From Blastocatellia bacterium (lineage in GTDB: Bacteria; Acidobacteriota; Blastocatellia; HR10; J050): a stretch of 48,054 bases of DNA. Within the stretch, counting starts at the first letter, position 1. Each line of letters starts with the position of its first letter. Below are positions 24,847 through 34,773 of this stretch, in pieces. Location of the stretch: positions 1 to 48,054 of the forward strand of contig JALSQX010000042.1 in the NCBI GenBank assembly GCA_026985075.1, read 5' to 3'. A program made the translations under genes and the position numbers. Below the pieces are notes generated by a model. That model had not been told where the DNA came from, made no database searches, and was given only the letters and a program-made list of their open reading frames with translations.

Positions 24847-25827
24847 ATGAATAGAGTCAAGTTCGCTATTCCCAAAGGCTCTTTGGAGAAAGCCACATTC
24901 GCTCTCTTAGAGCGCGCATGGTATGAAGTTCGTGGACGCGAGCGCACCTATCGTCCGACCATCAATGATCCAGACATTGCGCTGAAGTTGTTGCGTCCTC
25001 AAGAAATTCCAACGTTGGTGGCCGAGGGCCTCCACGATGTGGGCATCAGTGGAACGGACTGGATTCGCGAGACGCGGGCCGATGTCGAGACGTTGCTCGA
25101 TCTGGAGTATGGTCACATCAAATTGGTCCTGGCCGTGCCTCGTGATGTTCCCGTCGCCTCGCTCTCGGAATTGATCAAAATGGCGATTCGCGACGATCGC
25201 CCGTTGCGCATCTCCACCGAGTATCTGAACGTGAGTGCGGAGTACATCAAAGCCGATGCCGCCTATCGGGAGGTATTCGGCGCGGTCGACCCAGTGGTCA
25301 TCACGCCCTGGTGGTCTAAAGGAGAGAACCCACAGGTCAGCATTTTCCTCTCCTTCGGGGCCACGGAAGCCAAACCGCCGGAAGATTGCGATGCCATCAT
25401 CGATGTGACTGAGACGGGCACGACGTTGCAACGCAATAATCTGAAGATCATCGATACAGTGTTGACCTCATCGGCCGTGCTCATCGCCAACCGACAATCG
25501 TTGGCCGATGTTCACAAGCGAGCGAAGATTTTCGACATCGTCACCTTGCTCAAGGGCGTCATCGAGAGTAGCAAGAAGCTGCACATCTTCGTCAACGTGA
25601 AGAGAGAGAACCTGGAGGAGTTGCTCAGCCGCCTCCCGGCGTTGAAGCGGCCGACGGTCAGTCCTCTCTCAGACGAAGGATGGTATTCCATCAATACGGT
25701 CATCGAGAAACAGCAACTCTTGCAGTTGCTTCCTACGCTGCGCAAACTGGCACAGGGCCTGGTCGTTCACGAACCTCAGCAAATCCTCCCCCTCGAAGAA
25801 GTCAGTCGCGATGAGAACAACGAGTGA
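24847..25827 (+). CDS. hisG: ATP phosphoribosyltransferase (long form)
   Basis: Catalyses the first step of histidine synthesis, joining ATP and PRPP. The 326-residue protein opens MNRVKFAIPKGSLEKAT. It contains GISGTDWIRE and the PRPP loop DAIIDVTETGTTLQ, and a C-terminal domain (HIFVNVKRENLEELLSRLP) like the ACT-like regulatory part of long HisG, so it should be feedback-inhibited by histidine without HisZ. The upstream TTG at 24832 is possible, but ATG 24847 matches the family start. Its last codons overlap the hisD start by 17 nt, showing a compact operon. Confidence 0.93.
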   Translation: MNRVKFAIPKGSLEKATFALLERAWYEVRGRERTYRPTINDPDIALKLLRPQEIPTLVAEGLHDVGISGTDWIRETRADVETLLDLEYGHIKLVLAVPRDVPVASLSELIKMAIRDDRPLRISTEYLNVSAEYIKADAAYREVFGAVDPVVITPWWSKGENPQVSIFLSFGATEAKPPEDCDAIIDVTETGTTLQRNNLKIIDTVLTSSAVLIANRQSLADVHKRAKIFDIVTLLKGVIESSKKLHIFVNVKRENLEELLSRLPALKRPTVSPLSDEGWYSINTVIEKQQLLQLLPTLRKLAQGLVVHEPQQILPLEEVSRDENNE

Positions 25828-27130
25828 GAATGCGTTTCTTCGCGTCGAGCGGCTCACTGCGCGGAACCTCGCTTCGGTCGCCGCCTCCCTTCGCCCACCG
25901 CATGGGATCGATGCGCGGGTGAAGAAACGCGTCCACCGGATCGTGCGAGAGGTCGCCTCGGTTGGCGACCGCGCCCTGCTCGCTTACACCGAGCGATTCG
26001 ATGGCGTGAGACTCACGCGGGATGAATTGCGGGTCTCTCCAGCCGAAATCGAAGCGGCCGTCGCTCAGGTCTCCCGAGCGGAACTCCAGGCGCTGAGGCG
26101 AGCCAAGGCTCATATCGAAAAAGTCGAGAAACGCACGCTCCATCGCCTCGTTCATTCATTGGAGACGAGATCTGGGGTGAGGATCGATGCCTCGTTTCGA
26201 CCGCTGGAGAGCGTGGGCTGTTATGTTCCTGGAGGACGAGCGGTCTACCCGAGTTCGGTACTGATGAATGTCGTTCCGGCTCGCGTGGCTGGCGTCCGAC
26301 GGATCGTGCTCTGTTCACCTCCCGGCCCCGCGAAGACCATTCATCCGCTCATCCTAGCCGCAGCGAAGTTGTGTGGCGTGACGGAGATCTATCGCGTCGG
26401 TGGAGCCCAGGCCATCGCAGCATTGGCCTATGGGACGAAGACGATCGCACCGGTAGAGAAGATCGTCGGCCCGGGAAGCGCCTATGTAGCAGCGGCTAAA
26501 CTGGCCGTCGCCGATCAGGTGACCATCGACCTCCCCGCGGGACCGAGCGAGTTACTCATCATCGCTGATGACACGGCCCGAGCGTCATACATTGCTTGGG
26601 ATCTCATCTCTCAGGCGGAACATGGTGCTGACAGCATCGTCGGTCTGGTGACAACGTCCCGGCGGATAGCCCGGGACGTCGTCTCTCTTTTGTCGGCGAC
26701 GATCGATCGCGTTGAGCGGTCGGAGGTGGTGCGCGTGGCGCTGGCCGATCACGGGTTCGTGCTGGTATGTGATTCCATCGAGCGCGCCGTTCAATTCGCC
26801 AACGCCTTCGCTCCCGAGCATCTGGAAATCATGACTCGGCGCGCGCGCGCGCTCGCCCGACGCATCACCTCGGCGGGATTGATCCTGATCGGCGATCATT
26901 CGCCCGTGCCGGCGAGCGATTATGTCGTGGGAACGAATCACGTCCTCCCCACCGGTGGCGCAGCTCGGGTGTATTCCGGGCTCTCGGTGCTCGATTTCTT
27001 GCGTCGGGTTCACGTCGTCGAGTGCACGCGCGCCGGGTTACGACGCCTCGTCACTCCCCTTGAAATACTGGCGCGAGCCGAAGGATTACCCAATCACGCG
27101 CAGGCAGTGAAGGAGCGATTCACAGCATGA
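25811..27130 (+). CDS. hisD: Histidinol dehydrogenase
   Basis: Oxidises histidinol to histidine in two NAD-linked steps using zinc. The 439-residue protein carries RPLESVGCYVPGGRAVYPS, RVGGAQAIAALAYGT, KIVGPGSAYVAAAKL, DLPAGPSELLIIAD and LISQAEHGADS, with the Gln and His zinc ligands, then VPASDYVVGTNHVLPTGG and the late EGLPNHAQAV ligand histidine. Length is normal. It overlaps hisG upstream and hisC downstream (ATGA), so all three should be translated together. Confidence 0.97.
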   Translation: MRTTSENAFLRVERLTARNLASVAASLRPPHGIDARVKKRVHRIVREVASVGDRALLAYTERFDGVRLTRDELRVSPAEIEAAVAQVSRAELQALRRAKAHIEKVEKRTLHRLVHSLETRSGVRIDASFRPLESVGCYVPGGRAVYPSSVLMNVVPARVAGVRRIVLCSPPGPAKTIHPLILAAAKLCGVTEIYRVGGAQAIAALAYGTKTIAPVEKIVGPGSAYVAAAKLAVADQVTIDLPAGPSELLIIADDTARASYIAWDLISQAEHGADSIVGLVTTSRRIARDVVSLLSATIDRVERSEVVRVALADHGFVLVCDSIERAVQFANAFAPEHLEIMTRRARALARRITSAGLILIGDHSPVPASDYVVGTNHVLPTGGAARVYSGLSVLDFLRRVHVVECTRAGLRRLVTPLEILARAEGLPNHAQAVKERFTA

Positions 27131-28224
27131 GCGAGTGGATGAAGCAGAAACTTCACTGGTTAGAGCAGGCCGAAGGCTACCGCATGCCGGAATCCGCCGA
27201 TGTGGAGCAGGAATTGGGGTTGCCTCAAGACATCATTAAGCTGGACGCGAACGAGAATCTATTCCTGCCCGCAGAGTTGCTGAGAGCGTTGGCCCGAGAG
27301 GTCGCCGATGAACTGGACCCTCGATTCTATTCCACCGTTGAGTATCATCGTCTGGTGCGCGCCCTGAGCGACCGAGTGGAACTCTCGCCGCAGCACATCG
27401 TGTTAGGCAACGGAGGCGATCAGATCATCGATCTGGCGGCACGAACGTTTCTGGACGCCACGGCCAAAGCCGTCTCCATCTCGCCAACCTACTCGTTCTA
27501 TCGCCTCCGGGCGCGATTGACCGGCGCAGCGTGGACGGAAGTGCCATTACGCGAAGATTTCTCGCTCGACGTCGACCGCTTGTTGGACGTGGGCCGGGAA
27601 GCCCAGATGATCTTTCTCTGTTCGCCCAATAATCCTACCGGGAATCGGCTCGATCCGGAGCAACTTCGATTCCTTTTACGGCGCTTCGACGGCATCGTGT
27701 TCATCGATGAAGCTTACGCCGAATTTGCCGGAGAGACATTGGCTCGTTGGGTGACGGAATTCCGACATCTCATCATCATGCGCACTTTTTCCAAACTCCA
27801 TGGGCTGGCCGGACTCCGACTCGGCTATATGCTGGCCGATCCCATCATCGCCCGACCGTTCGCCGAGAAGATGCAATATCCTTACAGCGTGAGTACATTC
27901 ACGCTGCATATGGCCTTGAAGCTGCTGGAGCACGATGAACATGTGCGCTCGGCAGTCGAACACATGCGCCGTGAACGGGCGCGGCTGCAACGAGAGCTGA
28001 ATGCTATTGAAGGAATCAGGGCTTTTGATTCCTGCGCGAATTTCATCCTGTTCCAGGTGAATCGACCGGTGGAATCGGTGCACCAGCAGTTGATCGAGCG
28101 GGGCTTATTCCTGAAGAAGATCGGCGATGTGATGTCATATCAGAATTGTCTCCGAACGACCGTGGGTCCTCGAGAAGTGAACGATCGGCTCGTCAGCGCC
28201 TTGCGGAGGATATGTGAAACTTAG
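27127..28224 (+). CDS. hisC: Histidinol-phosphate aminotransferase
   Basis: A class I PLP aminotransferase of 365 residues that makes histidinol phosphate from imidazole-acetol phosphate. Typical elements are KLDANENLFLP, VLGNGGDQIIDL, SPTYSFYRLRA, FLCSPNNPTGN, FIDEAYAEFAG and the PLP lysine K223 in RTFSKLHGLAGLRLGY. The start overlaps the hisD stop by four bases and its own end overlaps the following HAD gene by 11 bases. Confidence 0.96.
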   Translation: MSEWMKQKLHWLEQAEGYRMPESADVEQELGLPQDIIKLDANENLFLPAELLRALAREVADELDPRFYSTVEYHRLVRALSDRVELSPQHIVLGNGGDQIIDLAARTFLDATAKAVSISPTYSFYRLRARLTGAAWTEVPLREDFSLDVDRLLDVGREAQMIFLCSPNNPTGNRLDPEQLRFLLRRFDGIVFIDEAYAEFAGETLARWVTEFRHLIIMRTFSKLHGLAGLRLGYMLADPIIARPFAEKMQYPYSVSTFTLHMALKLLEHDEHVRSAVEHMRRERARLQRELNAIEGIRAFDSCANFILFQVNRPVESVHQQLIERGLFLKKIGDVMSYQNCLRTTVGPREVNDRLVSALRRICET

Positions 28225-29431
28225 TCGGCGGGAGTATCACCGAGTTCATGTCGAGGGGCGCGTCGCCTATATTCGGCGAGACCGCGTGAATGGTCTCAGC
28301 GAGGTGGAAGCCATCATCTTCGATTGTGATGGCGTTTTAATCGATACGCGGCGATCGTATGATCAGACCATCGGACGAACCGTGTGCTTCATTCTCGATC
28401 GACTGGTGGGGTTCTCTTTTCCCCGACGAGTGATCACGTCATCGATCATTTACACACTGCGCGGGAGCGGCGGATTCAATAGCGACTGGGATTCGACGTA
28501 CGTGATCCTGCTCTATCTTTTCTCTCGACTTCCCAAGCCGTTTCTCCTCCGTTTTCATGAAGCCCGTCAAGGGGTGGTCCATCCGCCGGAGAGTACGCCC
28601 GCGCTGGCAGAAACGCTCCGGAGCCTGGCGTCGGCGCTTCGCGGGTCGTTGCCCGAGAAATGGGTTCGAGAGCGCGTCAAGGCGATGCGAGCCGGATTAT
28701 CGAGATTCGTCGAGCAGGCCGATCATCGGGGAGTGTCCTCATTGGAGGGGCGACTCTTGGCGGATTCCCAGCCGGAGTGGCGCCGGGCGGCAGTGCGCTC
28801 GTTCAAAGCGTTGCTCGGCTATCCGGAGCGGGCGGGTCAGAGCCTACTGGCGACGGTGTTCGATGAGATCTTTTATGGCGCTCGCCTGTTCCAGCGCGTT
28901 CATCGCCGAGGGGCGCAGTTTTATATGGGAGCAGGAACCATCGAGAATGAAACGGTGATGATCAAGGCTTCCACCCTTCGGCAATTGGTGGCCATGGTCG
29001 GATCATCGAATGTGGGCATCGCCTCGGGTCGCGGGAGCGCGGCGACGGAGAAAACGTTGGGGCGGTTGCTCAATTATTTCAATCCGCGGGCGCGCGTTCA
29101 TCTGGAAGACGAGGAACTGCTGGCCGATCATCATCCGATGCAAGAAGCTAAAGCCAAACCCGCTCCCTATGCTCTATTGAAGTCAGCGCGAGCCATGAAA
29201 CGCTTCACACGCGCACTCTACGTGGGAGATTCGGCCGAGGACGTCATCATGGCCCGACGAGCCAATGAAGTGGACCCTCGATTCCTCTTCGCCGGCGTCA
29301 TCAGTGGAGCCCATCACCAAAGGAAGCGGCGGATGTTCGTCGAAGCGAACGCCGACGTGATTCTCTCCTCAGCGAATCAATTGCCTCGGATTTTACGGGC
29401 CTGTCAGCGGAACGCCCTTTCTCGAAAATAA
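28214..29431 (+). CDS. HAD-family hydrolase coupled to hisC
   Basis: A 405-residue haloacid dehalogenase-type phosphatase. Motif I is AIIFDCDGVLIDT (nucleophile Asp and acid Asp), motif II is the serine of VGIASGRGS, motif III the lysine in EAKAKPAP, and motif IV YVGDSAEDVIMA. A long helical insert (about 70-250) forms a large cap. The start is GTG 28214, inside the end of hisC. I recall HAD proteins of the TIGR01548 type linked to his genes, and the hisGDC operon lacks a histidinol-phosphate phosphatase, so that activity is a sensible inference. Other phosphatase roles cannot be excluded. Confidence 0.8.
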   Translation: MKLSRREYHRVHVEGRVAYIRRDRVNGLSEVEAIIFDCDGVLIDTRRSYDQTIGRTVCFILDRLVGFSFPRRVITSSIIYTLRGSGGFNSDWDSTYVILLYLFSRLPKPFLLRFHEARQGVVHPPESTPALAETLRSLASALRGSLPEKWVRERVKAMRAGLSRFVEQADHRGVSSLEGRLLADSQPEWRRAAVRSFKALLGYPERAGQSLLATVFDEIFYGARLFQRVHRRGAQFYMGAGTIENETVMIKASTLRQLVAMVGSSNVGIASGRGSAATEKTLGRLLNYFNPRARVHLEDEELLADHHPMQEAKAKPAPYALLKSARAMKRFTRALYVGDSAEDVIMARRANEVDPRFLFAGVISGAHHQRKRRMFVEANADVILSSANQLPRILRACQRNALSRK

Positions 29432-29494
29432 GTGGCGCAAGCTACCACTATTTCGTCCTTGCCGTATGACCTCAGGGCTATCTGTCATAGCAAG
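29431..29494. terminator. Stem-loops after the his operon
   Basis: AGTGG (29431-29435) faces CCACT (29445-29449) right at the HAD stop. A bigger stem pairs CTTGC..TATGAC (29458-29470) with GTCATAGCAAG (29484-29494). The first shares GTGGCGCAAG with the palindrome at 34808. They probably end the his transcript. No long U-tract is present. Confidence 0.45.
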
Positions 29495-29705
29495 GAACGC
29501 CACCATTCCCGGAAGGATGCGATGTGACAGCCTGAAACACGCGCTTCGGGAACTCCCCCAATCTCATGTGCGGTGAAGAGCAATATATCCACAGCGGCGA
29601 GCATGTGTGATCCCCTTTGATGGCCGCACTCGAACCACTCTTGACTCCATGGGGCGCGCGTTGCATCATCCTTACGGCCATGAATACCACGAGGAGGCAG
29701 GAACG

Positions 29706-31772
29706 ATGAGGCATCGCGTCGTCATACTTCTGTTGTTATCGGTCAGTTTGGGGATCACGATCACCGGGGTGACGCTCGCCCAACAGACGCATCCGTTTTC
29801 GGTCCACGATCTCCTGGCCATGGATCGCATTTCGGACCCTCGCGTCTCCCCGGATGGGCAGCACATCGTGTTCGTCATCAGTTCCACGGATCTGGAGGCC
29901 AATCGGCGGCGGACCGATCTCTGGCTGGTGAACGTCGATGGATCGGGGCTTCGGCGATTGACGTCGCATCCGGCCAGTGACTTCAATCCCCGTTGGGCTC
30001 CCGATGGAAAGTTCATCTGGTTCCTCTCTACGCGCTCGGGGTCATCGCAAGTCTGGCGCATTCCCGTCGATGGCGGCGAAGCCGAACAGGTCACGGATCT
30101 TCCTCTCGACGTAGGGAATCTCATCGTCTCACCTGACGGTTCACGATTGGCCTTCACGATGACCGTCTTCCCCGATTGTGACACGATCGCCTGCACGAAA
30201 AACCGATTGGACGAGAGAGCGAAGCGCAAGGCCAGTGGGCGTCTTTTCGAGCGCCTGTTCATCCGCCATTGGGACAGATGGAAGGACGGTCGCCGATCGC
30301 ACCTGTTCGTCATGCCCGTCAAGGGCGGCGAGCCCCTCGACGTGATGAAAGGAATGGATGCCGACACGCCATCACAGCCGTTTGGTGGGCCTGAAGAATT
30401 CACCTTCACGCCCGATAGTCGCGCGCTCATTTTCACGGCGCGTGACGCCGGTCGCGAGGAGGCATGGTCCACGGATTTCGATCTCTATCTCGCGCCGGTG
30501 GATGGTTCGGCGCCGCCGCGCTGTCTGACCGAGGCGAATGAGGCCTGGGATACGACGCCGGTGTTCTCGCCCGATGGTCAGACGCTCGCCTATCTGGCCA
30601 TGGCTCGTCCCGGCTACGAGTCCGATCGCTTCCGAATCGTGCTGAAACCCTGGCCGGAGGGACGAGCGCGAGTATTGACCGAAGAGTGGGATCGATCGCC
30701 CAATGCTCTCGTCTGGGCGCCGGATGGCCGGACGATTTACGCCACGGCCGCCAATCTGGGTCAGCGGTCGTTGTTCGCCATCGACGTGGCCACCGGTCGC
30801 GTTCGCACACTGGTGGAGGGTGGAACGGTGAGATGGCCCGCCGTGGCCGGAGATCGCATCGTCTATGGATGGGATCACCTTCGATCGCCCGTGGAACTCT
30901 ACTCGGTGAAGCCGGATGGCGCCGATGCTCGAGCCATCACCAGGATCAATGCCGACCGCGTCGCCGCCGCCCGCATGGGCGAGCCCGAACAGTTCACATT
31001 CAAAGGCTGGAATGACGAGACGGTCTACGCCTACGTGGTGAAACCGGTCGATTTCGATCCCTCCAAGACATACCCGGTCGCCTTTCTCATCCACGGCGGT
31101 CCGCAGGGCTCATTCAGCAACACGTTCCACTATCGGTGGAATCCGCAAGTCTACGCTGGCGCCGGGTATGCGGTCGTCATGGTGGACTTTCACGGCTCCA
31201 TCGGCTATGGACAGGCGTTCACCGATTCCATTCGCGGCGACTGGGGCGGCAAGCCTCTTGAAGATCTCAAGAAGGGGCTGGCGGCGGCTCTGGCACGTTA
31301 TCCCTGGATGGATGGTGATCGCGTGGCGGCATTGGGTGCTTCTTATGGCGGTTATATGATCAACTGGATTGCCGGGCAGTGGCCCGATCGGTTTCGTTGC
31401 CTCGTCAATCACGACGGCGTCTTCGATCAGCGGATGATGTACTATGCGACCGAGGAACTCTGGTTTCCGGAATGGGAACATGGTGGGCCCTACTGGGCGA
31501 ATTCGCGCGCTTACGAAAAGCACAATCCGGCAAACTATGTGCAAAACTGGAAGACGCCGATGCTGGTCATTCACGGGGCTCATGATTTCCGCGTGCCGGA
31601 GACGCAGGGCATCGCTGCTTTCACGGCGCTGCAGCGGCGCGGTATTCCCAGCCGGTTCCTCTACTTTCCCGATGAGAATCACTGGGTTCTCAAGCCGCAG
31701 AACAGCCTCCTCTGGCATGAAACGGTCATCGGCTGGCTCGACCGGTGGCTCAAAGAAGAGGCATCGAAGTGA
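29706..31772 (+). CDS. S9-family prolyl oligopeptidase / acylaminoacyl-peptidase, exported
   Basis: A 688-residue serine peptidase. A signal peptide (MRHRVVILLLLSVSLGIT to about TLAQQ) directs it to the periplasm. A WD40-like beta-propeller (residues 35-430, with repeats such as RVSPDGQHIVFV and APDGKFIWFLS) gates the active site. The C-terminal alpha/beta-hydrolase has nucleophile S546 in GASYGGYM, D627 in HGAHDFRV and H659 in DENHWVL. ATG 29706 follows GAGGAGG and starts the signal peptide; the frame extends 99 bases further upstream without support. Oligopeptide degradation for nutrition is the likely use. Confidence 0.95.
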   Translation: MRHRVVILLLLSVSLGITITGVTLAQQTHPFSVHDLLAMDRISDPRVSPDGQHIVFVISSTDLEANRRRTDLWLVNVDGSGLRRLTSHPASDFNPRWAPDGKFIWFLSTRSGSSQVWRIPVDGGEAEQVTDLPLDVGNLIVSPDGSRLAFTMTVFPDCDTIACTKNRLDERAKRKASGRLFERLFIRHWDRWKDGRRSHLFVMPVKGGEPLDVMKGMDADTPSQPFGGPEEFTFTPDSRALIFTARDAGREEAWSTDFDLYLAPVDGSAPPRCLTEANEAWDTTPVFSPDGQTLAYLAMARPGYESDRFRIVLKPWPEGRARVLTEEWDRSPNALVWAPDGRTIYATAANLGQRSLFAIDVATGRVRTLVEGGTVRWPAVAGDRIVYGWDHLRSPVELYSVKPDGADARAITRINADRVAAARMGEPEQFTFKGWNDETVYAYVVKPVDFDPSKTYPVAFLIHGGPQGSFSNTFHYRWNPQVYAGAGYAVVMVDFHGSIGYGQAFTDSIRGDWGGKPLEDLKKGLAAALARYPWMDGDRVAALGASYGGYMINWIAGQWPDRFRCLVNHDGVFDQRMMYYATEELWFPEWEHGGPYWANSRAYEKHNPANYVQNWKTPMLVIHGAHDFRVPETQGIAAFTALQRRGIPSRFLYFPDENHWVLKPQNSLLWHETVIGWLDRWLKEEASK

Positions 31773-31860
31773 CAGTATGAGATCGCGAACCGATGTCCTC
31801 AAGTACGAAGGAGTTCCTGTGGCCAACGGATAAAGTGTGAAGCGAGCCATGAGAGCGCGA

Positions 31861-32886
31861 TCACAGAACGAGTTCGGCCATGGTGCGAATGGCCTCAACG
31901 GTGGACGTCGCGCAGATGAGCGTCGTTATGCCCGCCTCCCGCCAGGCATCGAGTTGATCGCGAATGCGCTCGCGCGGGCCGCAGAGGGCGACTTCATCGA
32001 CAAGGGCGTCGGGCACGGCGGCGGCGGCTTCGCCTTTCTTTCCCGAAAGGTAGAGGTCTTGAATGCGCTCGGCAGCTTCCTCATAGCCGTAGCGGCGAAC
32101 GAGATCGTTGTAGAAGTTTCGGCCGCGCGCGCCCATGCCGCCGATGTAAAGGGCCAATATCGGCTTGACCAGGGCGCGGCAGGCGTCGACGTCATCTCCC
32201 AGCACCACGGTCACCGTCGGCGCGATATCGAATTGGTGCCGGTCTTTCCCATCGGTGCGCCGGGCGAAGCCTTCATCCAGCGATGCTCGAAAGAGCGCCA
32301 TCCGGTGGGGGGAGCAGAACAGCGCCAACCACCCATCGGCGATTTCGGCGGCCAGTGCGACGTTCTTCGGGCCGATGGCGCCAAGGTAAATGGGGAGGTC
32401 GGCGCGCAGCGGGTGCACGATGAGTTTGAGCGGTTTCCCCAAGCCCGTCCCTCCGCGCACAGGAATGTCGTAATACTCGCCGTGGTATTCCAGCGGCCGT
32501 TCGCGTTTGAGGATGAGACGCACAATCTCCACGTATTCGCGCGTGCGCTTCAGAGGCTTGCCGTAGGGAACGCCATGCCACCCTTCGACGACCTGTGGCC
32601 CGGAAACGCCCAATCCCAGCAGAAAGCGCCCGCCGGTCAACAGATCGAGCGTGGCCGCCGTCATCGCCGTCATCGCCGGTGTGCGCGCGGGCATCTGCAT
32701 GATGGCCGTGCCCACATTGATGCGTTCGGTCTTGGCCGCCAGCCAGGTGATGGTCGTCACGGCATCGGAGCCGTAAGCTTCCGCCGTCCAGACCGAATGA
32801 TAGCCCAACCGGTCGGCTTCCTGTGCCAGAGCGACATAATCGGCCGATCGTGCCCCCCAATATCCCAGATTCAATCCCAGTCGCAT
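31861..32886 (-). CDS. F420-dependent-type LLM class oxidoreductase
   Basis: A luciferase-like TIM-barrel flavin/F420 enzyme of 341 residues, close in motifs to the Rv3520c-type group: [55 protein letters not shown] and [20 protein letters not shown]. It probably uses coenzyme F420, though FMN cannot be excluded. AGAGGAGG precedes the ATG at 32886. Substrate unknown. No F420 biosynthesis gene is seen in the window. Confidence 0.88.
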   Translation of the reverse strand: MRLGLNLGYWGARSADYVALAQEADRLGYHSVWTAEAYGSDAVTTITWLAAKTERINVGTAIMQMPARTPAMTAMTAATLDLLTGGRFLLGLGVSGPQVVEGWHGVPYGKPLKRTREYVEIVRLILKRERPLEYHGEYYDIPVRGGTGLGKPLKLIVHPLRADLPIYLGAIGPKNVALAAEIADGWLALFCSPHRMALFRASLDEGFARRTDGKDRHQFDIAPTVTVVLGDDVDACRALVKPILALYIGGMGARGRNFYNDLVRRYGYEEAAERIQDLYLSGKKGEAAAAVPDALVDEVALCGPRERIRDQLDAWREAGITTLICATSTVEAIRTMAELVL

Positions 32887-33093
32887 CGGTATTCCTCCTC
32901 TTTTTCAACCGCGCTCCTCGATGTCCTTATGAAGCCCGTGCCGCCGAAAGCCAAATCTTACACGCCTGCGGGGAGAAGGTCCACCGCTGGAGCGCGTGGG
33001 ATGATATGAACGTCCATTTCCTGCGAGGGTGATGCAGAGATCGCCTCGCGTTGACGCTGGAGCGATCGCGAATATAGAATCGCCTGTGGAGGC

Positions 33094-33867
33094 ATGAAGA
33101 TCGCCAGTTGGAACGTCAACTCGATCCGGGCGCGGCAAGAGCGCTTGCTCCGGTGGCTCGCCGAGCAGCAACCGGACATCGTCTGTCTCCAGGAGCTGAA
33201 AGTCACTGAGGAGCAGTTCCCATTCCAGGCATTGCATGAGGCGGGTTACCGAGCGGCCGTCTATGGCCAGAAAGCCTATAATGGCGTCGCCATCCTGGCC
33301 CGCACCGAACTCACCGATGTCGAGCGGGGATTCGGCGACTGGAAGGAAGAGGCTCAAGCGCGCCTCATCGCCGCCACCGTCGATGACCTTCGCGTTCTCT
33401 CGGTTTACGTGCCGAATGGAGCGGAGGTTGGTTCGGAGAAATACGCTCATAAGCTCCGCTGGCTCGATCGCCTCAAGAGATACCTCAAAGGGTGTGATCT
33501 GCCCGAGCGGCCGCTCGTCATGTGCGGCGATTTCAATATCGCGCCAGAAGCCCGTGATGTGGCTCATCCTGATGCCTGGGAGGGTACTGTCCTCTTCAAT
33601 CCGGAGATGCGCGCTGCCTTCCGCGAGCTTCTCGATCTGGGATTGATCGACACGTTTCGGAAGCATGAGGCTGGAGGTGGATTCTATTCCTGGTGGGATT
33701 ATCGCCGGTTGGCCTTCGTTCGCAACGATGGATTGCGCATTGATCACATACTGGCCACACCGTCGCTGGCCGATCGATGCACGGCTGCCTGGATCGATCG
33801 CCAGGCCCGAAAAGGACCGAAGCCGTCCGATCATGCGCCGGTGATCGCCGTTTTCGACTGGCCTTGA
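33094..33867 (+). CDS. xthA: Exodeoxyribonuclease III
   Basis: AP endonuclease and 3'-5' exonuclease for base-excision repair. The 257-residue EEP-fold enzyme has the catalytic N7 region (ASWNVNSIRAR), E34 in LQELKV, the DNA-binding YGQKAYNGVAIL, GDFNIAPEARD, WWDYRR, RIDHILAT and the final SDHAPV histidine. ATG 33094 follows GTGGAGG. Length is typical. It is not embedded in a recognisable operon. Confidence 0.96.
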   Translation: MKIASWNVNSIRARQERLLRWLAEQQPDIVCLQELKVTEEQFPFQALHEAGYRAAVYGQKAYNGVAILARTELTDVERGFGDWKEEAQARLIAATVDDLRVLSVYVPNGAEVGSEKYAHKLRWLDRLKRYLKGCDLPERPLVMCGDFNIAPEARDVAHPDAWEGTVLFNPEMRAAFRELLDLGLIDTFRKHEAGGGFYSWWDYRRLAFVRNDGLRIDHILATPSLADRCTAAWIDRQARKGPKPSDHAPVIAVFDWP

Positions 33868-33890
33868 GCGTATGGCGTGATAGGGGAGCG

Positions 33891-33921
33891 CGGCGCTGGT
33901 GCGCCGGACACCGATTGTCCG
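33891..33921. terminator. Two abutting hairpins after xthA
   Basis: CGGCGC-TGGT-GCGCCG (33891-33906) is directly followed by CGGACA-CCGAT-TGTCCG (33905-33921), sharing two bases. They lie 24 nt past the xthA stop. T-runs are absent, so termination is likely but not certain. Confidence 0.45.
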
Positions 33922-33974
33922 TCCTCGCCATCATACTCGTGGAGACCGTCACATTCGCCTGGGAGTCTTGAGCT

Positions 33975-34673
33975 ATGCGAGAAGATCACGAAAAGATGGC
34001 CCGCACGTTCGATCAATGGGCCGAGGCGGGTCGCGCCGAAGCGATGGAGGATGGTCACCGCGATGTCGTGCATCAGGTGGTGGAAAAGATGGACATTGGA
34101 CCGGGCGAGCGCATTCTCGATCTGGGATGCGGCAACGGTTGGGCGACGCGTCTCCTGGCCCGTCGGGCGCCCGAAGTGGAAGCCGTGGGCGTCGATATTT
34201 CGCCCCGGATGATCGCGCGCGCACGCGCGCGGCACGATCCTCGCCTCAGTGCGCGATACGAAGTGGCCGCCTTTGAATCGCTCCCATTCCCCGATGGATA
34301 TTTCGACCGCGTCTTCTCCATGGAATCGATATACTACGCCGTCGATTTGGGGAAAGCTCTTCGAGAAATCCATCGCGTGCTCGCGCCGGGCGGCGTGGCC
34401 GAGGTGATCATCGACTTCTACCTGGAGAGTCCGGGTACGGAAGTCTGGGGCGAGCTGGTCGGCGTCCCCATGCACTATCTGAGCGAGGCTGAATGGAAGC
34501 GCGCCTTCGAGGCGGTCGGATTTCGTCCGGTGACCACCCGGCGGATCGTCGATCGGCGCGGTCCGGGCGATCCGACCCGTTTCACACCGACCCCGTGGTG
34601 TCCCGATTGGGAGACCTGGGTGTCGATTCACCAGTGTGGCAGTCTCTGGATTCACGCTGTGAAGCCGGCGTGA
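33975..34673 (+). CDS. Class I SAM-dependent methyltransferase
   Basis: A 232-residue methyltransferase of the UbiE/type-11 pattern: motif I ILDLGCGNGWATRLL binds SAM, VGVDISPRMIARARAR is motif II, and FESLPFPDGYFDRVFSMES is the post-I segment, with EIHRVLAPGG as the conserved helix-turn. Substrate unknown; small molecules, quinones or lipids are usual for this type. The ATG has only a weak ribosome binding site. It stands alone between xthA and a repeat-rich gap. Confidence 0.85.
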   Translation: MREDHEKMARTFDQWAEAGRAEAMEDGHRDVVHQVVEKMDIGPGERILDLGCGNGWATRLLARRAPEVEAVGVDISPRMIARARARHDPRLSARYEVAAFESLPFPDGYFDRVFSMESIYYAVDLGKALREIHRVLAPGGVAEVIIDFYLESPGTEVWGELVGVPMHYLSEAEWKRAFEAVGFRPVTTRRIVDRRGPGDPTRFTPTPWCPDWETWVSIHQCGSLWIHAVKPA

Positions 34674-34773
34674 AGGGCTCTGGTGAGAGAATGCACGGCG
34701 ATCGGTCAATCATCGCTCGTCGGGGGGGAGGAACCAGCATTTCCGGAGTGCCCATCCGGGTTCTCTCGCCGCG

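Noticed and set aside
31837-33009. Plus-strand frame of 390 codons opposite the LLM oxidoreductase
   Set aside because: Antisense shadow; the minus-strand frame has all family motifs and a good ribosome binding site.
32905-33834. Minus-strand frame opposite xthA
   Set aside because: Antisense to a complete exonuclease III.
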